Assembly: GCF_002934325.1 (NCBI RefSeq)
Contig: NZ_PTIV01000001.1
Span: 62,001-126,000 of the forward strand
Length of the DNA stretch: 64,000 nucleotides
Reading direction: 5' to 3'
Origin: Marinobacter persicus
GTDB taxonomy: Bacteria > Pseudomonadota > Gammaproteobacteria > Pseudomonadales > Oleiphilaceae
Shown: piece after piece, positions 8,706-21,290 of the stretch
How the letters are laid out: the number at the start of each line of letters is the position of its first letter
Position numbering within the stretch: position 1 is the first letter of the stretch
The notes under the pieces: generated by a model
What the model saw: only the letters and a program-made list of their open reading frames with translations
Database searches by the model: none
Told to the model about the DNA's origin: nothing
Position numbers and translations under genes: made by a program

Positions 8706-8925
8706 GGTCGGCACCTATTTTGTTGTTGGAGGGTTACCGCGATATACCTTCGATGGTCTTTGGATTCGCCTCAAAGGTCCATAGGTTTCGCAACTGGTCC
8801 GACCAGTTTATTTGATGCCAGCTCGGCGGGCAGCGCTAAACTGCCGCGCTCACGGCAATTTGCCCGGCCTATGGGCCATCGTCTAAACTACCGGAAAACA
8901 CAACAACTGGTCAGACCAGCAGGCA
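8706..8925. promoter_or_regulatory. glcG/glcC divergent control region with two GntR-type operators
   Basis: Two near-identical palindromes, AACTGGTCCGACCAGTT (8792-8808) and AACTGGTCAGACCAGCA (8905-8921), match the TGGTNNNACCA class bound by FCD-domain GntR regulators such as PdhR and LldR. The first is placed to control glcG-D-E-F. The second ends 4 nt before the regulator start codon, over its ribosome binding site. This implies that the neighbouring GlcC-like protein controls both the operon and itself. Binding is inferred from sequence only. Confidence 0.8.
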
Positions 8926-9684
8926 ATGGGCATATCCAGAGACATCTCCTACCGGCTTGAACACCTGATTCTCGAAGGCGGACTGGCCCCGGGCCAGAAA
9001 ATGCCCTCGGAACGGCAGCTCTCCGCGCGGCTGCAGGTTTCGCGCTCCGTGGTCCGGGAAGCGCTGCATGAACTCCAGGCCCGCGGTGTGATTGAAACCC
9101 GCCACGGTAAAGGCTCCTTTGTTGCCAGCATTGTTCCGGATGCCGACAACCGGCACTCCGACAGCCCGCTGATGTACCTGTACCAGGGCCACTCCCGCAC
9201 ACTGTTCGATTTGCTCGAAGTACGCGAGCAGCTCGAGGGGCAAGCCGCCTTCCTGGCAGCCCAACGGGCAACGAATCTTGACCGTCATCGGCTGACCCAG
9301 GCCTTCCAGGCTCTGGAGAGCACCGACCCGCTGCGCAATGCGCGGCTGGACCACGGCTTTCACCAGGCCATTGTTGAGGCTTCCCACAACCCGGTGCTGG
9401 TGCATGTACTGAGCGGCCTGAAGAACATGATGCTGCTGACGGTTCAGGCCTCGGTGTCGAACCTCAATCCCCGGGAAGAGATGCGCAGCCGGATCACAAA
9501 GCACCATAAGCAGCTGTACGACGCGATTATGGCTGCCAAACCCGAGCAGGCTCGCAAGGTTGCCACCAACCATGTGCGCTTTGTCAGGCAGACGCTCCTG
9601 GAAATGGAGAAACAGGGTGAACAACTGCTGCGCGTGCCGGCTCCGGAGGAACTGGAAGACCTGCTCACCCATGATACGCCGTAG
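8926..9684 (+). CDS. glcC: FCD-family GntR regulator, probable glycolate regulator GlcC
   Basis: 252 residues. The N-terminal winged helix-turn-helix includes GQKMPSERQLSARLQVSRSV and REALHELQARGVIETRHGKG (about residues 22-66). The C-terminal FCD all-helical effector domain follows (FDLLEVREQLEGQAAFLAA; DHGFHQAIVEASHNPVL; HHKQLYDAI), with the Asp/His residues that coordinate metal or ligand in this fold. Its divergent position next to glcG-D-E-F and the paired operators support a glycolate/glyoxylate-responsive regulator. PdhR and LldR are the close paralogues, but context favours GlcC. Confidence 0.88.
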   Translation: MGISRDISYRLEHLILEGGLAPGQKMPSERQLSARLQVSRSVVREALHELQARGVIETRHGKGSFVASIVPDADNRHSDSPLMYLYQGHSRTLFDLLEVREQLEGQAAFLAAQRATNLDRHRLTQAFQALESTDPLRNARLDHGFHQAIVEASHNPVLVHVLSGLKNMMLLTVQASVSNLNPREEMRSRITKHHKQLYDAIMAAKPEQARKVATNHVRFVRQTLLEMEKQGEQLLRVPAPEELEDLLTHDTP

Positions 9685-9693
9685 GGCCGAGCC

Positions 9694-9721
9694 ATCGGAG
9701 GCCGCTAAAAAAGCGGCCGAT
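9694..9721 (+). terminator. Possible terminator after glcC
   Basis: An inverted repeat, GCCGCT / AGCGGC around an A-rich loop, extended by ATCGG/CCGAT, lies 10 nt after the glcC stop. There is no strong T run, so termination is uncertain. Confidence 0.3.
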
Positions 9722-9874
9722 ACGCAGCCAGATCAATGAAGAGACGCTTGCATTGATCAACAATTAAGCGAGAATGGCGTTCAAACGTCCGTTTCGAATA
9801 AGACAATTTGCTATTGATTTCCGGGCCCACAGTCCGTAAAACAAGCGCCTTTAAAACAGCCTCAGGAGCCGACC

Positions 9875-10645
9875 ATGGCGGAACCCGCGCCTCTTATCTG
9901 CAGGGACATTCACAAAACCTTCGACAAGCACGAAGTCCTGAAAGGAATTTCCCTGGAAACCCAAAAGGGCGATGTGGTCTCACTGATTGGCAGTTCCGGC
10001 TCCGGAAAAAGCACCTTCCTGCGCTGCATCAACCTGCTGGAAACACCCACTTCCGGCAACATTATTGTGCACGGTGACCCGATCCGGTTCACCGAAAACC
10101 GCAAGGGCCACCGCATCCCGGCCGACAACAAGCAGGTGGAACAGATTCGGGCCCGGCTTTCCATGGTCTTCCAGGGTTTCAATCTGTGGTCCCACATGAC
10201 CGTTCTGGAAAACATCATCGAGGCACCGGTACATGTACTGAAAGTCCCCAAAAAAGAAGCCATCGAGCGGGCCGAAGCGTACCTGCACAAGGTCGGCATT
10301 TACGAACGCAAGGATTACTACCCGGCCCAGATGTCCGGCGGCCAGCAGCAGCGGGCGGCCATTGCACGAGCCCTGGCCATGGAGCCGGAAGTGATGCTGT
10401 TTGACGAGCCCACCTCGGCGCTGGACCCGGAGCTGGTGGGCGAAGTATTGAAGGTGATGCAGAGTCTGGCCGAGGAAGGCCGAACCATGATCGTGGTCAC
10501 CCACGAGATGGCCTTTGCAAGGGATGTGTCCAGTCAGGTCCTGTTCTTGCATCAGGGCGTGATTGAAGAGCAAGGCACGCCGGAGAAAGTGTTTGATCAC
10601 CCGGACTCCGAGCGTATGAAACAGTTTCTTGCTCCCAAGTTCTAA
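9875..10645 (+). CDS. aotP: Arginine/ornithine ABC transporter ATPase AotP (HisP type)
   Basis: 256 residues of the polar amino acid uptake ATPase family. It has Walker [10 protein letters not shown] (about residues 39-47), the Q-loop MVFQGFNLW, the ABC signature MSGGQQQR, Walker [14 protein letters not shown] and the switch VVTHEM. The insertion [16 protein letters not shown] is typical of HisP/AotP rather than GlnQ. It energises import by the AotQM permease. The first gene of aotPJQM, it lies 190 bp after glcC in a region with no further ORF. The adjacent ast genes point to arginine as the substrate. Confidence 0.9.
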   Translation: MAEPAPLICRDIHKTFDKHEVLKGISLETQKGDVVSLIGSSGSGKSTFLRCINLLETPTSGNIIVHGDPIRFTENRKGHRIPADNKQVEQIRARLSMVFQGFNLWSHMTVLENIIEAPVHVLKVPKKEAIERAEAYLHKVGIYERKDYYPAQMSGGQQQRAAIARALAMEPEVMLFDEPTSALDPELVGEVLKVMQSLAEEGRTMIVVTHEMAFARDVSSQVLFLHQGVIEEQGTPEKVFDHPDSERMKQFLAPKF

Positions 10646-10731
10646 GCCCGGTGCTATCCTGCACAGGGACTGGAACACGAAACTTCCATAAAGAATAAAG
10701 CCCAAAAGGCAAACGACTGGAGAAGTGACGC

Positions 10732-11484
10732 ATGAAAAAACTGATGATTGCAGCAACGACCGCCCTGGCCGTAATGGCTGGCAGCGCCCAGGCACAGGAC
10801 CGGGATCTGCGCATCGCCTTCGATGTACCCTACGAGCCGTTTGAATACCGCAGTGACGATGGCGAGTTGACCGGTTTCGAAGTCGAACTGGCCGAAGCCA
10901 TGTGCGAGGAAATGCAGGCCAACTGTGAATTTGTGATTCAAGCGTGGGACGGCATGATTCCGGGCCTGCTGGCGCGCAAATTCGACCTGATCATGTCCTC
11001 CATGTCGATCACTGAAGAGCGGGCCGAGCGCGTCAACTTCTCCGAGCCCTACTACATCACCCCGGGTGGCTGGTTCGCCCGTGACAACTTCAATACCGAT
11101 GTGACCAACATGGACGCCATGGCAGACAAGACCGTTGGCGTACAGCGTGGCACTACCATGGACACCTACGTAACCGAGAACATGGGCGGCACGGTCAACA
11201 TCAAGCGTTACACCACCGCCGAAGACATGGTCCTGGACCTCGAAGGCCAGCGCCTGGACGTGGTGTTCGTGGACTACCCGGTGGGTGAGCAGACCATCCT
11301 GAACCGCGAAGGTTTCAAGGAAGTGGGCGAGCCGGTAAAACTGGGCCAGGGCGTTGGTGTGGCCATGCGTAAGCGTGACCGCGACCTGACAAAAGAAGTT
11401 AACGCCGCCCTGAAGACGCTGAAGGAAGATGGCACCTACGATGACATCATGAAGAAATACTTCAGCTACGACATCAAGATCTGA
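10732..11484 (+). CDS. aotJ: Arginine/ornithine-binding periplasmic protein AotJ
   Basis: 250 residues. A signal peptide (MKKLMIAATTALAVMAGSAQA) precedes a family 3 solute-binding domain. Recognisable motifs are RIAFDVPYEPFEY, GFEVELAEAMCEE, WDGMIPGLLARKFDLIMSSM, TEERAERVNFSEPYY and a C-terminal DGTYDDIMKKYF. This is the lysine/arginine/ornithine-binding class that delivers ligand to AotQM. Good ribosome binding site (GGAG) upstream. It lies between aotP and aotQ, on the same strand. Confidence 0.9.
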   Translation: MKKLMIAATTALAVMAGSAQAQDRDLRIAFDVPYEPFEYRSDDGELTGFEVELAEAMCEEMQANCEFVIQAWDGMIPGLLARKFDLIMSSMSITEERAERVNFSEPYYITPGGWFARDNFNTDVTNMDAMADKTVGVQRGTTMDTYVTENMGGTVNIKRYTTAEDMVLDLEGQRLDVVFVDYPVGEQTILNREGFKEVGEPVKLGQGVGVAMRKRDRDLTKEVNAALKTLKEDGTYDDIMKKYFSYDIKI

Positions 11485-11546
11485 CCCGTCTGTTTTAATC
11501 GTGTTCGGGAGCAGCCGCTGCGCTGCTCCCCTTTCCGGATATTCTC

Positions 11547-12251
11547 ATGTTTGATCTGAAAGGTTATGGCCCGGAGCTTGCCGAAGGGGCGCTGGTTACC
11601 GTTGAGCTGGCTTTCTTTTCCCTGGCTCTGGCAATTGTCCTGGGCCTGCTTGGCGCCAGCGCAAAACTCTCCGGCAATCGGTTCCTGGCCGGTTTTGCTT
11701 CCACTTACACCACCCTGGTCCGGGGCGTACCTGACCTGGTGATGATGCTGCTTTTCTACTATGGCGGCCAGGTGGGAGTGAATATGCTCTCGGATTATCT
11801 GTGGGAAGCCTATGACATCGACTTTTTCTTCCAGTTCGACCCGTTCATTTCCGGCATTGTCACCATCGGCCTGATTTTCGGTGCCTATATGACCGAGACG
11901 TTCCGAGGCGCCTTCCTGGCAGTGGAAACGGGTCAGATTGAAGCGGCTCGAGCCTATGGCTTTACCCGCTGGCACACCTTCCGCCGGGTCATGATTCCTC
12001 AGATGCTGCGCCACGCCCTGCCCGGTATCGGCAACAACTGGCAGGTATTGCTCAAAACCACCGCGCTGGTGTCCATCATCGGCCTGACCGATATGGTGCG
12101 GGTGGCCGAGGAAGCGGCAAAAGCCGAACGCATGCCGTTTCATTTCTTCATTCCGGTGGCTGCGGTTTATCTGATCCTGACGGCCGCTTCGGAACTGTTT
12201 ATCAAGTGGCTCGACAAGCGGGCGCATGCCGGCGTGGTGCAGGGGAATTAA
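11547..12251 (+). CDS. aotQ: Arginine/ornithine ABC transporter permease AotQ
   Basis: 234 residues, integral membrane, His/Glu/Gln/Arg-type permease. The conserved EAA loop, ETGQIEAARAYGFTRWHTFRRVMIPQ, contacts the ATPase. The N-terminal GALVTVELAFFSLALAIVLG and LVRGVPDLVMMLLFYYGGQ stretches match HisQ/AotQ. It forms the inner-membrane channel with AotM, whose gene begins 3 nt downstream. Substrate specificity is inferred from neighbours. Confidence 0.9.
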   Translation: MFDLKGYGPELAEGALVTVELAFFSLALAIVLGLLGASAKLSGNRFLAGFASTYTTLVRGVPDLVMMLLFYYGGQVGVNMLSDYLWEAYDIDFFFQFDPFISGIVTIGLIFGAYMTETFRGAFLAVETGQIEAARAYGFTRWHTFRRVMIPQMLRHALPGIGNNWQVLLKTTALVSIIGLTDMVRVAEEAAKAERMPFHFFIPVAAVYLILTAASELFIKWLDKRAHAGVVQGN

Positions 12252-12254
12252 ACG

Positions 12255-12977
12255 ATGCCTGAGTTTATTGTCGAGTGGTTGAACCAGAACGATATTTTCA
12301 CCGCGATGACCCTGATGGAATACTGGGACGGGCTGGTGACCACGGTCCAGTTGGTATTCCTGTCCCTGGTGATTGGCCTGGTGGTGGCGGTGCCACTGGC
12401 GATTCTTCGCACGGTGAAGAATCCGTTCGTGTCCGGCCCGATCTGGCTGTACACCTATCTGTTTCGCGGCACGCCGTTGCTGATTCAGCTATACATCATC
12501 TACTACGGTGTCGCGCAGATTCCCGGCATTCAGGATACCTTCTGGTGGACAATCTTCCGGGAGCCGTTCTACCCGGCGCTGCTGGCGTTCACGCTCAACA
12601 CGGCGGCATACACCACGGAGATCATCCGGGGTGCAATTGTGGCCACGCCCCATGGCGAGATTGAGGCAGCCAAGGCCTATGGCATGAACTGGGCCATGCG
12701 GATACGGCGGATTATTCTGCCCAGCGCGGCTCGCCGGGCGGTGCAGGCCTATGCCAATGAGGTGATTTTCATGCTGCACGCCAGTGCGATTGCCAGTGTG
12801 GTGACGATTGTGGATCTGACCGGCGCGGCGCGGAACATTTACTCGCGGTTTTATGCGCCGTTTGATGCGTTTATTTTTGTGGCGCTGTGCTACATGGCGC
12901 TGACGTTCATGCTGGTGTTTGCGTTCCGGAAGCTGGAGAATCATCTTTTGAGGCATCAAAGACCAGTCAGTTCTTAG
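12255..12977 (+). CDS. aotM: Arginine/ornithine ABC transporter permease AotM
   Basis: 240 residues of the same permease family as its neighbour. It has TM segments such as LVTTVQLVFLSLVIGLVVAV and YLFRGTPLLIQLYIIYYG, and the EAA loop ATPHGEIEAAKAYGMNWAMRIRRI. It is the HisM-type partner of AotQ and the last gene of aotPJQM. Copy B of the intergenic element follows about 75 bp after the stop. Confidence 0.9.
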   Translation: MPEFIVEWLNQNDIFTAMTLMEYWDGLVTTVQLVFLSLVIGLVVAVPLAILRTVKNPFVSGPIWLYTYLFRGTPLLIQLYIIYYGVAQIPGIQDTFWWTIFREPFYPALLAFTLNTAAYTTEIIRGAIVATPHGEIEAAKAYGMNWAMRIRRIILPSAARRAVQAYANEVIFMLHASAIASVVTIVDLTGAARNIYSRFYAPFDAFIFVALCYMALTFMLVFAFRKLENHLLRHQRPVSS

Positions 12978-13052
12978 GTTTCGGGTGCAAGAACTGCCGC
13001 TGGGGATGCCTTTCCGGATAACGCTACGAGCCTATGGTGCAAGGCCAGCCAA

Positions 13053-13146
13053 CAGGGAACGCCTTCCGGGAACCGCTACAAGCACGTCCCTGTGCACTTA
13101 TCTCAGGCCATCCATGGCCTTCGAAATTCCCGGAAGGCGTTCCCTG
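13053..13146. repeat. Intergenic inverted-arm element, copy B
   Basis: Perfect 20-bp inverted arms at 13053-13072 and 13127-13146 surround a core with CCGCTACAAGCACGTCCCTG and the inner palindrome GGCCATCCATGGCC (13106-13119). A related half-copy (TTTCCGGATAACGCTACGAG) precedes it near 13011-13030. It lies between aotM and astE. It has the same architecture as copies A, C and D with unrelated arm sequences. Confidence 0.8.
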
Positions 13147-13207
13147 CCGTCTGCCCCCAGACACTTGAGTTATCTTTAGCAGAATCACAACAAATGCCGG
13201 GGATAAT

Positions 13208-14269
13208 ATGAACGCTTCAAATCACCTCTTCGATTTCCACGGCGACTGGCTCACCCACACCCTCGCCAACGCCGATTCCGAACTCCCCGAAACCAAGACT
13301 GAGTTACCCGATGGCACTCGCATTTCCCGCAAAGGCACCGGCGTGCTGTGGCTCACACCGCCAGCGGAGCGGGCCAACCCGAACCAGGAAGCGCTGATTG
13401 TGTCCGCCGGCATTCATGGCAACGAGACTGCGCCGATTGAGGTGTTGAACGCCCTGGTGTCGGAGTTGCTGGCCGGTGAATGGGAGCTCGACTGCCCCCT
13501 GCTCCTGATTCTTGGCAATCCGCCTGCCATGGTGGCGGGTGAGCGGTTTATGGATGTGAATCTGAACCGGCTGTTCAATGGGGCGCACCGGGAGAGCCAC
13601 TATGACGGGCTGCCAGAGGCCCGGCGGGCGCGGTTTCTGGAGGAGATGTGCCGGCAGTTTGCCATGGCACATCATGGGCTGGCGCTGAGCCATTACGATC
13701 TGCACACGGCGATCCGGCCTTCGAAGCGGGAGCGGTTTGCGTTGTATCCGTATTCCGAAGGGCGTTCAGTGCCGCCTGCGGACCAATGCGCGTTTTTGCT
13801 GGAAGCCGAGGTGGAAACGCTGCTGCTTCAGCACAAGGAATCAACGGTGTTTTCAGCCTTCTCGGCCAGTTTCCTGGGCGCGGAGAGCTTTACGATAGAG
13901 CTGGGCAAGGTGAGGCCGTTTGGCCATAACGATCTTCGGCGTTTCCGGGGTATTGAGCAGGCCCTGCGCCGGCGGTTTGGCGGGCTACCTGCGCCGGAGG
14001 CGGGGCCGCCGTTTGATCATCTGACGGTGTTCGAAGTGGTGCACGAGATCCTCAACACGGGGCCATCGTTCCAGTTTCATGTACCGGACGATGTGGCCAA
14101 CTTCACCGAATACCAGCCGGGCACGGTGATCTGGGAAGACGGGCAAACCCGTTACCAGGTGGGCACGGCGCCGGAGGCGATTGTGTTTCCGAACCCGGCG
14201 GTACCAGTGGGGCAGCGGGTGGGGCTGTTGGTCAGGCCCGCAGCACCGGGCTATAACTGGAAGTCGTAG
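13208..14269 (+). CDS. astE: Succinylglutamate desuccinylase AstE
   Basis: 353 residues of the AstE/aspartoacylase zinc carboxypeptidase-like family. The zinc ligands appear in [11 protein letters not shown] (His and Glu) and in [12 protein letters not shown] (His). The [13 protein letters not shown] and [13 protein letters not shown] stretches are characteristic; the latter holds the catalytic Glu. It performs the last step of the arginine succinyltransferase pathway, releasing succinate and glutamate from N-succinylglutamate. GGGG precedes the ATG. Unlike the usual astCADBE order, astE is on the opposite strand. Its last 19 nt overlap the end of astB tail to tail. Confidence 0.93.
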   Translation: MNASNHLFDFHGDWLTHTLANADSELPETKTELPDGTRISRKGTGVLWLTPPAERANPNQEALIVSAGIHGNETAPIEVLNALVSELLAGEWELDCPLLLILGNPPAMVAGERFMDVNLNRLFNGAHRESHYDGLPEARRARFLEEMCRQFAMAHHGLALSHYDLHTAIRPSKRERFALYPYSEGRSVPPADQCAFLLEAEVETLLLQHKESTVFSAFSASFLGAESFTIELGKVRPFGHNDLRRFRGIEQALRRRFGGLPAPEAGPPFDHLTVFEVVHEILNTGPSFQFHVPDDVANFTEYQPGTVIWEDGQTRYQVGTAPEAIVFPNPAVPVGQRVGLLVRPAAPGYNWKS

Positions 14270-15591
14270 ATACTGCCGAGGCCAAGGATGCCGGTCAGTT
14301 CATCCAGGGCTTTGCGGTTGTCGTCCAGTAGCATGGGGTCGGCCAGGTCTTCCTGGGTCAACTCGTCCCGGTAGTGCGCTTCCACCCAGGTGACCAGCCG
14401 CTCGTAGAGGGCGTCGGTCAATATCACCCCCCGGTTCATGGCTTTCAGTTCTTCGTCGGTGAGCAGTACACGCAAACGCAGGCAGGCGGGGCCGCCGCCG
14501 TTGCGCATGGACTGTTTCACGTCGAAGACTTCCACGCTGGTGATGGGGCTGTCCTGGCGCAGAAGGTTGTCCAGATAGCGGCTGACAGACTCAATTTCCC
14601 GACATTCCCCGGGTACGGCCAGCAACATACCGTCAGGTGTGTTCAATAGCTGGCTGTTGAACAGGTAGGAGGCGACGGCGTCCTGCAGAGGCACTTCTTC
14701 AGAGGTCACGCGTACGGCCTCCAGCTTCGCGCCAGGCAGGCGCTTTTGGATATCCGCCAGCACCCGTTCTTCTTCCATGAACGCCTGTTCGTGATAAAAC
14801 AATACGTTGCCGTTGCCCACGGCAATCACATCGTTGTGGAACACGCCGGCATCAATGGCGGCGGGGTTTTGCTGGGCAAACACGACGTGGCGGTCGGTCA
14901 GTCCGTGCAGGCGGGCCACGGCCTGGGAAGCTTCCAGGGTTTGCCGGGCGGGATACCGGGCCGGGGCGGGAGCTTCAGCGTTAAAGGCGCTTTTTCCGTA
15001 CACGAACAACTCCACGCCCGGCTCACCATGGCCCCGGCTCAGGCGGGTGTGGTTGGCCGCGCCTTCATCGCCAAAGTGGGCCACCGATGGCAAAGCCGGG
15101 TGGTGGGCGAAGCAGCTTTCATCGGTGAAAATGGCTTTCAATGCCCGGGCTGTGACCGGGTGTTCGATGGAGCGGTGGAACTTCGCGCAGAGGTTGGCCG
15201 GGGTGAAGTGCACCCGGTGGTCGGCGGTGTCGGCACTGGCGGAAACCGTTGCCGCGTTGGCGGTCCACATGGCCGAGGCAGAGGACACCGCTGCCAGGAT
15301 GGCCGGAGCTGTGCTCGCCGCCTGTTCCAGAACCTGGCGGTCACTGCCCTCAAAGCCCAGCCGTCTCAGGCTGGGAATATGCGGTCGCTCGTGGGGCGGC
15401 AACACGCCCTGCACATAGCCCCGGTCCGCCAACCGTTTCATCTTGGCCAGCCCCTGGAGGGCCGCCTCCTTTGGATTGGAAGCGGCATTCACATTGGCTT
15501 TCGAGGCGATGTTGCCCCAGGAAAGCCCGGCGTAGTTGTGGGTCGGGCCCACCAGACCATCAAAGTTGGCTTCAACGGCATGCATTACCAT
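14251..15591 (-). CDS. astB: N-succinylarginine dihydrolase AstB
   Basis: 446 residues, family length. It opens with the AstB hallmark [18 protein letters not shown]. Catalytic features of this guanidino-group-modifying fold include the C-terminal Cys in [11 protein letters not shown], with His in [15 protein letters not shown] as the probable partner. It hydrolyses N2-succinylarginine to succinylornithine, CO2 and two ammonia, the nitrogen-releasing step. The ATG at 15591 has AGGGG upstream; a second ATG at 15585 (MHAVEA) is a possible alternative. It is the last gene of astC-A-D-B. Confidence 0.95.
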   Translation of the reverse strand: MVMHAVEANFDGLVGPTHNYAGLSWGNIASKANVNAASNPKEAALQGLAKMKRLADRGYVQGVLPPHERPHIPSLRRLGFEGSDRQVLEQAASTAPAILAAVSSASAMWTANAATVSASADTADHRVHFTPANLCAKFHRSIEHPVTARALKAIFTDESCFAHHPALPSVAHFGDEGAANHTRLSRGHGEPGVELFVYGKSAFNAEAPAPARYPARQTLEASQAVARLHGLTDRHVVFAQQNPAAIDAGVFHNDVIAVGNGNVLFYHEQAFMEEERVLADIQKRLPGAKLEAVRVTSEEVPLQDAVASYLFNSQLLNTPDGMLLAVPGECREIESVSRYLDNLLRQDSPITSVEVFDVKQSMRNGGGPACLRLRVLLTDEELKAMNRGVILTDALYERLVTWVEAHYRDELTQEDLADPMLLDDNRKALDELTGILGLGSIYDFQL

Positions 15592-15623
15592 GGTGGAACC
15601 CCTTTCCCATCAATGTTATCGGT

Positions 15624-17147
<1,524 letters not shown>

Positions 17148-17166
17148 TTATACTTACAGGTATTGT

Positions 17167-18210
17167 TCAGAATGGCTTGTCTTTCAAGGGCGCAACGCGC
17201 ACCTCATCCCCTTCCCTTACCTGCAGGGCTGCCATAGCCTGTTTCGACAGCCTTAATCCCGTCTTGTGCAATTCAGTTGCGGATACCAGACCAACCCGGA
17301 AGTCATCAAAACTTCGGTTGCAGACCATCAGCAAGGGAGCGGTGTCATTGTCATCTGGCACTGGCCCGTCACTTTCAACCACCGGTCGCACAAAACTTTG
17401 GCGGATGGTGCGGATATTGTGCAGGAAGGCTTCCATCGTTGGGCCACCGTCAAAAATATCCACCAGGCCATTGAAGTTGAAACCTTCAGACTGAAGCATT
17501 TCCAGCGCGGGCCGGGTGTCCCGGTGCACCTGGCCGATGACCTCTCTGGCGGCGTCCGGCAGCAGTGAAAGGTAGATGGGAAAGCGGGGCATTAACTCAG
17601 CAATAAAGGATTTATTGCCCAGACCAGACAACCGGTCTGCCTCGACAAAATCCATATCGAAAAAACGCCGCCCCAACGCGTCCCAAAGCGGGCTGACGCC
17701 CTGCTCATCGGACACTCCCCGCAGCTCGGCGAAAATCTTGTCGGAGAAATGCTGGCGAAATTCATCGAGGAAGAGAAACCGGCTGCGGGAAAGCAGTAAT
17801 CCGGCACCACCGCCCCGGCGGTCTTCGGACAGCAACAGGGAGCCGATCTCGGTGGCATCGGTCATGTCGTTGGTGAGATATAACGTAGGGGTTCGAACAT
17901 GCACATCCAGCTCACGGCTGTCGTGCACGGTGATGCTCAGTCGGTAGTTATAGAACACCTCATCCAGCCCCACCCGGGCCTGGATGCCGCTAACACCCAC
18001 GCAGTGGTGCTGTTCGAGGTCTTCCAGCACGAAGAGATACAGGCCGGCATCCGGCGAACACCGGCCTTCAAAGGTATCGCGAGCCTTTCGGATCCTGCGA
18101 CGCAGGAAGTCCCGATCCTGGGGCAGTGTGGTCAGGCCGTTGCCGGCGGCGCCAGTGAGTTCGTAAAGGTCGTTCAGGTCCTGCTCTTGTATGGGCCTTG
18201 TTATTAGCAT
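17167..18210 (-). CDS. astA: Arginine N-succinyltransferase AstA
   Basis: 347 residues. The N-terminus IRPI-like TRPIQEQDLNDLYELTGAAG, followed by GLTTLPQD, is typical of the AstA fold. So are YRLSITVHDSRELDVHVRTPTLYLTN, GSLLLSEDRRGGGAGLLLS and FFDMDFVEADRLSG. It transfers succinyl from succinyl-CoA to arginine to start the AST pathway. There is a single gene, as in enterics; Pseudomonas aeruginosa has two subunit genes (aruF and aruG). The gap to astC (257 bp) holds copy C of the intergenic element. Confidence 0.92.
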   Translation of the reverse strand: MLITRPIQEQDLNDLYELTGAAGNGLTTLPQDRDFLRRRIRKARDTFEGRCSPDAGLYLFVLEDLEQHHCVGVSGIQARVGLDEVFYNYRLSITVHDSRELDVHVRTPTLYLTNDMTDATEIGSLLLSEDRRGGGAGLLLSRSRFLFLDEFRQHFSDKIFAELRGVSDEQGVSPLWDALGRRFFDMDFVEADRLSGLGNKSFIAELMPRFPIYLSLLPDAAREVIGQVHRDTRPALEMLQSEGFNFNGLVDIFDGGPTMEAFLHNIRTIRQSFVRPVVESDGPVPDDNDTAPLLMVCNRSFDDFRVGLVSATELHKTGLRLSKQAMAALQVREGDEVRVAPLKDKPF

Positions 18211-18282
18211 TATCCGGCTCCTGGTGTGGGAGTTTTTCGCTTTTCAGGCCTGCTTATTTGGTGCTTTCTATTCGGAGCCCAT

Positions 18283-18374
18283 CGGGTACGGCTTTCCAGG
18301 AGACGCTCGAGACATCCCTGTTCGCTTAGCTGAAGCCATCCATGGCTTCAGATACTCCTTCCAAGCCGTACCCG
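18283..18374. repeat. Intergenic inverted-arm element, copy C
   Basis: The arms at 18283-18302 and 18355-18374 pair over 17 of 20 positions, with a 3-nt central mismatch. The core contains CGCTCGAGACATCCCTGTTC and a 22-bp palindrome (18330-18351) centred on GCCATCCATGGC. It sits between astC and astA on the operon strand, so it would be transcribed within the ast message unless it terminates or processes it. Confidence 0.8.
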
Positions 18375-18467
18375 ACAGTCTCCTTAATCTGAAGCACACT
18401 CATCATCAAGTACTTCCGGCCCGCATGCGCCCAAAGTCAGCTAGCACCTTGGCAGGCCCAAGAGCAG

Positions 18468-19973
<1,506 letters not shown>

Positions 19974-21188
19974 ATGCAAAACAACAAACTCAGAATGGCA
20001 ATCCGAGCGACCGCGGCCGTAGCTGCTTTTGGTATGGCAGGCCAGGCCCTTGCACTCGATGTGCCGACAGGTGATTGGGATACCAGCATTTATGGTTATG
20101 CCCGACTGAACGCGGCCTATGACATCGACGAGAATGTAACCACTTCGACCATGGCTGGCGACTTCTCTAAAATCAACACCGGCGCAGCTGAAGACAACGA
20201 AGCAACTGGCTACTTCGACGCCGACGCAGTGCAAAGCCGCATTGGCATCAAGACCATGTCACCTGAAGGTGTAAAAATGGTCGTGGAAGGTGACTTCCGT
20301 GGTGGCAACCTCCGCCTGCGTCACGCGTATGGCGAATACAACGGTGTCCTCGCCGGTCAGACCTGGTCCAACTTCAACAGTTTCGTAGGCTTTACTTCAA
20401 CTCTGGACTTTGACTCAGTTTCAGCCGCTGGCCTCTTTGGTCGTACCGCTCAGCTGCGCTACACCACTGGCCCCCTGTCCTTCTCTGTTGAGGAGCCTCG
20501 TAGCTCTCTGGTAACCATCAAAGAAACCGAAAGCTTCGATCCAGAAAATCCGGCCACACCCAAGTCAAGCTGGGACTGGGCTGAGGCGTCCGGCGCCAAA
20601 GATGGCATGCCAACACTGACAGCTCGCTTTGAAGACTCTGCTGGCAGCTTCTCCTACTCGGCTGCAGCACTTGTTCACCAGGTAGCCTATGACACTGGCA
20701 CCTCTGACGACAGCGCAATGGGTTACGGTGCGTTCCTGGCCGGTAAGATCGCGATTACTGACATGGTTTCCATCCAGGGTTCTGTGAACTACAGCGATGG
20801 CGCCAACCAGTACATGTGGCGCACTGGCGAGAACTACTATGGACCTGACGCCTATGTAGTTAACGGTGATGTCGAAACCATCAAGACCATGGGCGGCACC
20901 CTCGGTACCAGCATCAATCTCGGCGACGGCCGCAAAGTCAATGTTGTTTATGGCATGGCAACCAATGACTATGATGATGCGAAGAAAGACTTTGCCTCAA
21001 ACGCTAGCCAGCTGGCCGTAGTCAACGGCTCTGCTGAAACCAACCAGGCGCTCATGGCCAACTACCAGTTCTCGCCTGTGGACAACGTCATGATGGGTGT
21101 TGAATACCAGTACCTGATGACTGAGGACGTAAGCGGAGACGACGGCGACGCAAACCGTCTGCTGTTCGCAGCCCAGTACAACTTCTAA
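19974..21188 (+). CDS. Outer-membrane porin, DcaP-like
   Basis: About 404 residues. A signal peptide ending ALA precedes LDVPTGDWDTSIYGYARLNA. The mature protein is rich in alternating aromatic/hydrophobic beta strands (RLRHAYGEYNG; AGQTWSNFNSF; MGVEYQYLM) and ends in a C-terminal aromatic (LLFAAQYNF), the usual outer-membrane insertion signal. It resembles the DcaP family of trimeric porins for small dicarboxylates and other organic acids. The ATG at 19974 is chosen because GGAG lies 9 nt upstream. Its position next to ast genes suggests, but does not show, a role in nutrient entry. Confidence 0.8.
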   Translation: MQNNKLRMAIRATAAVAAFGMAGQALALDVPTGDWDTSIYGYARLNAAYDIDENVTTSTMAGDFSKINTGAAEDNEATGYFDADAVQSRIGIKTMSPEGVKMVVEGDFRGGNLRLRHAYGEYNGVLAGQTWSNFNSFVGFTSTLDFDSVSAAGLFGRTAQLRYTTGPLSFSVEEPRSSLVTIKETESFDPENPATPKSSWDWAEASGAKDGMPTLTARFEDSAGSFSYSAAALVHQVAYDTGTSDDSAMGYGAFLAGKIAITDMVSIQGSVNYSDGANQYMWRTGENYYGPDAYVVNGDVETIKTMGGTLGTSINLGDGRKVNVVYGMATNDYDDAKKDFASNASQLAVVNGSAETNQALMANYQFSPVDNVMMGVEYQYLMTEDVSGDDGDANRLLFAAQYNF

Positions 21189-21216
21189 TTCCTTCCTAGA
21201 TTAGAAGTTAACTCAG

Positions 21217-21246
21217 CAGAAACCCCGGCTTCGGCCGGGGTTTCTG
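21217..21246 (+). terminator. Intrinsic terminator after the porin gene
   Basis: A perfect 12-bp stem, CAGAAACCCCGG / CCGGGGTTTCTG, with a CTTCGG loop, lies 28 nt after the stop codon. Confidence 0.85.
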
Positions 21247-21290
21247 CGTTTATCGGCAGGTAAATTACAGCGATATCACAAAACCGAAAC

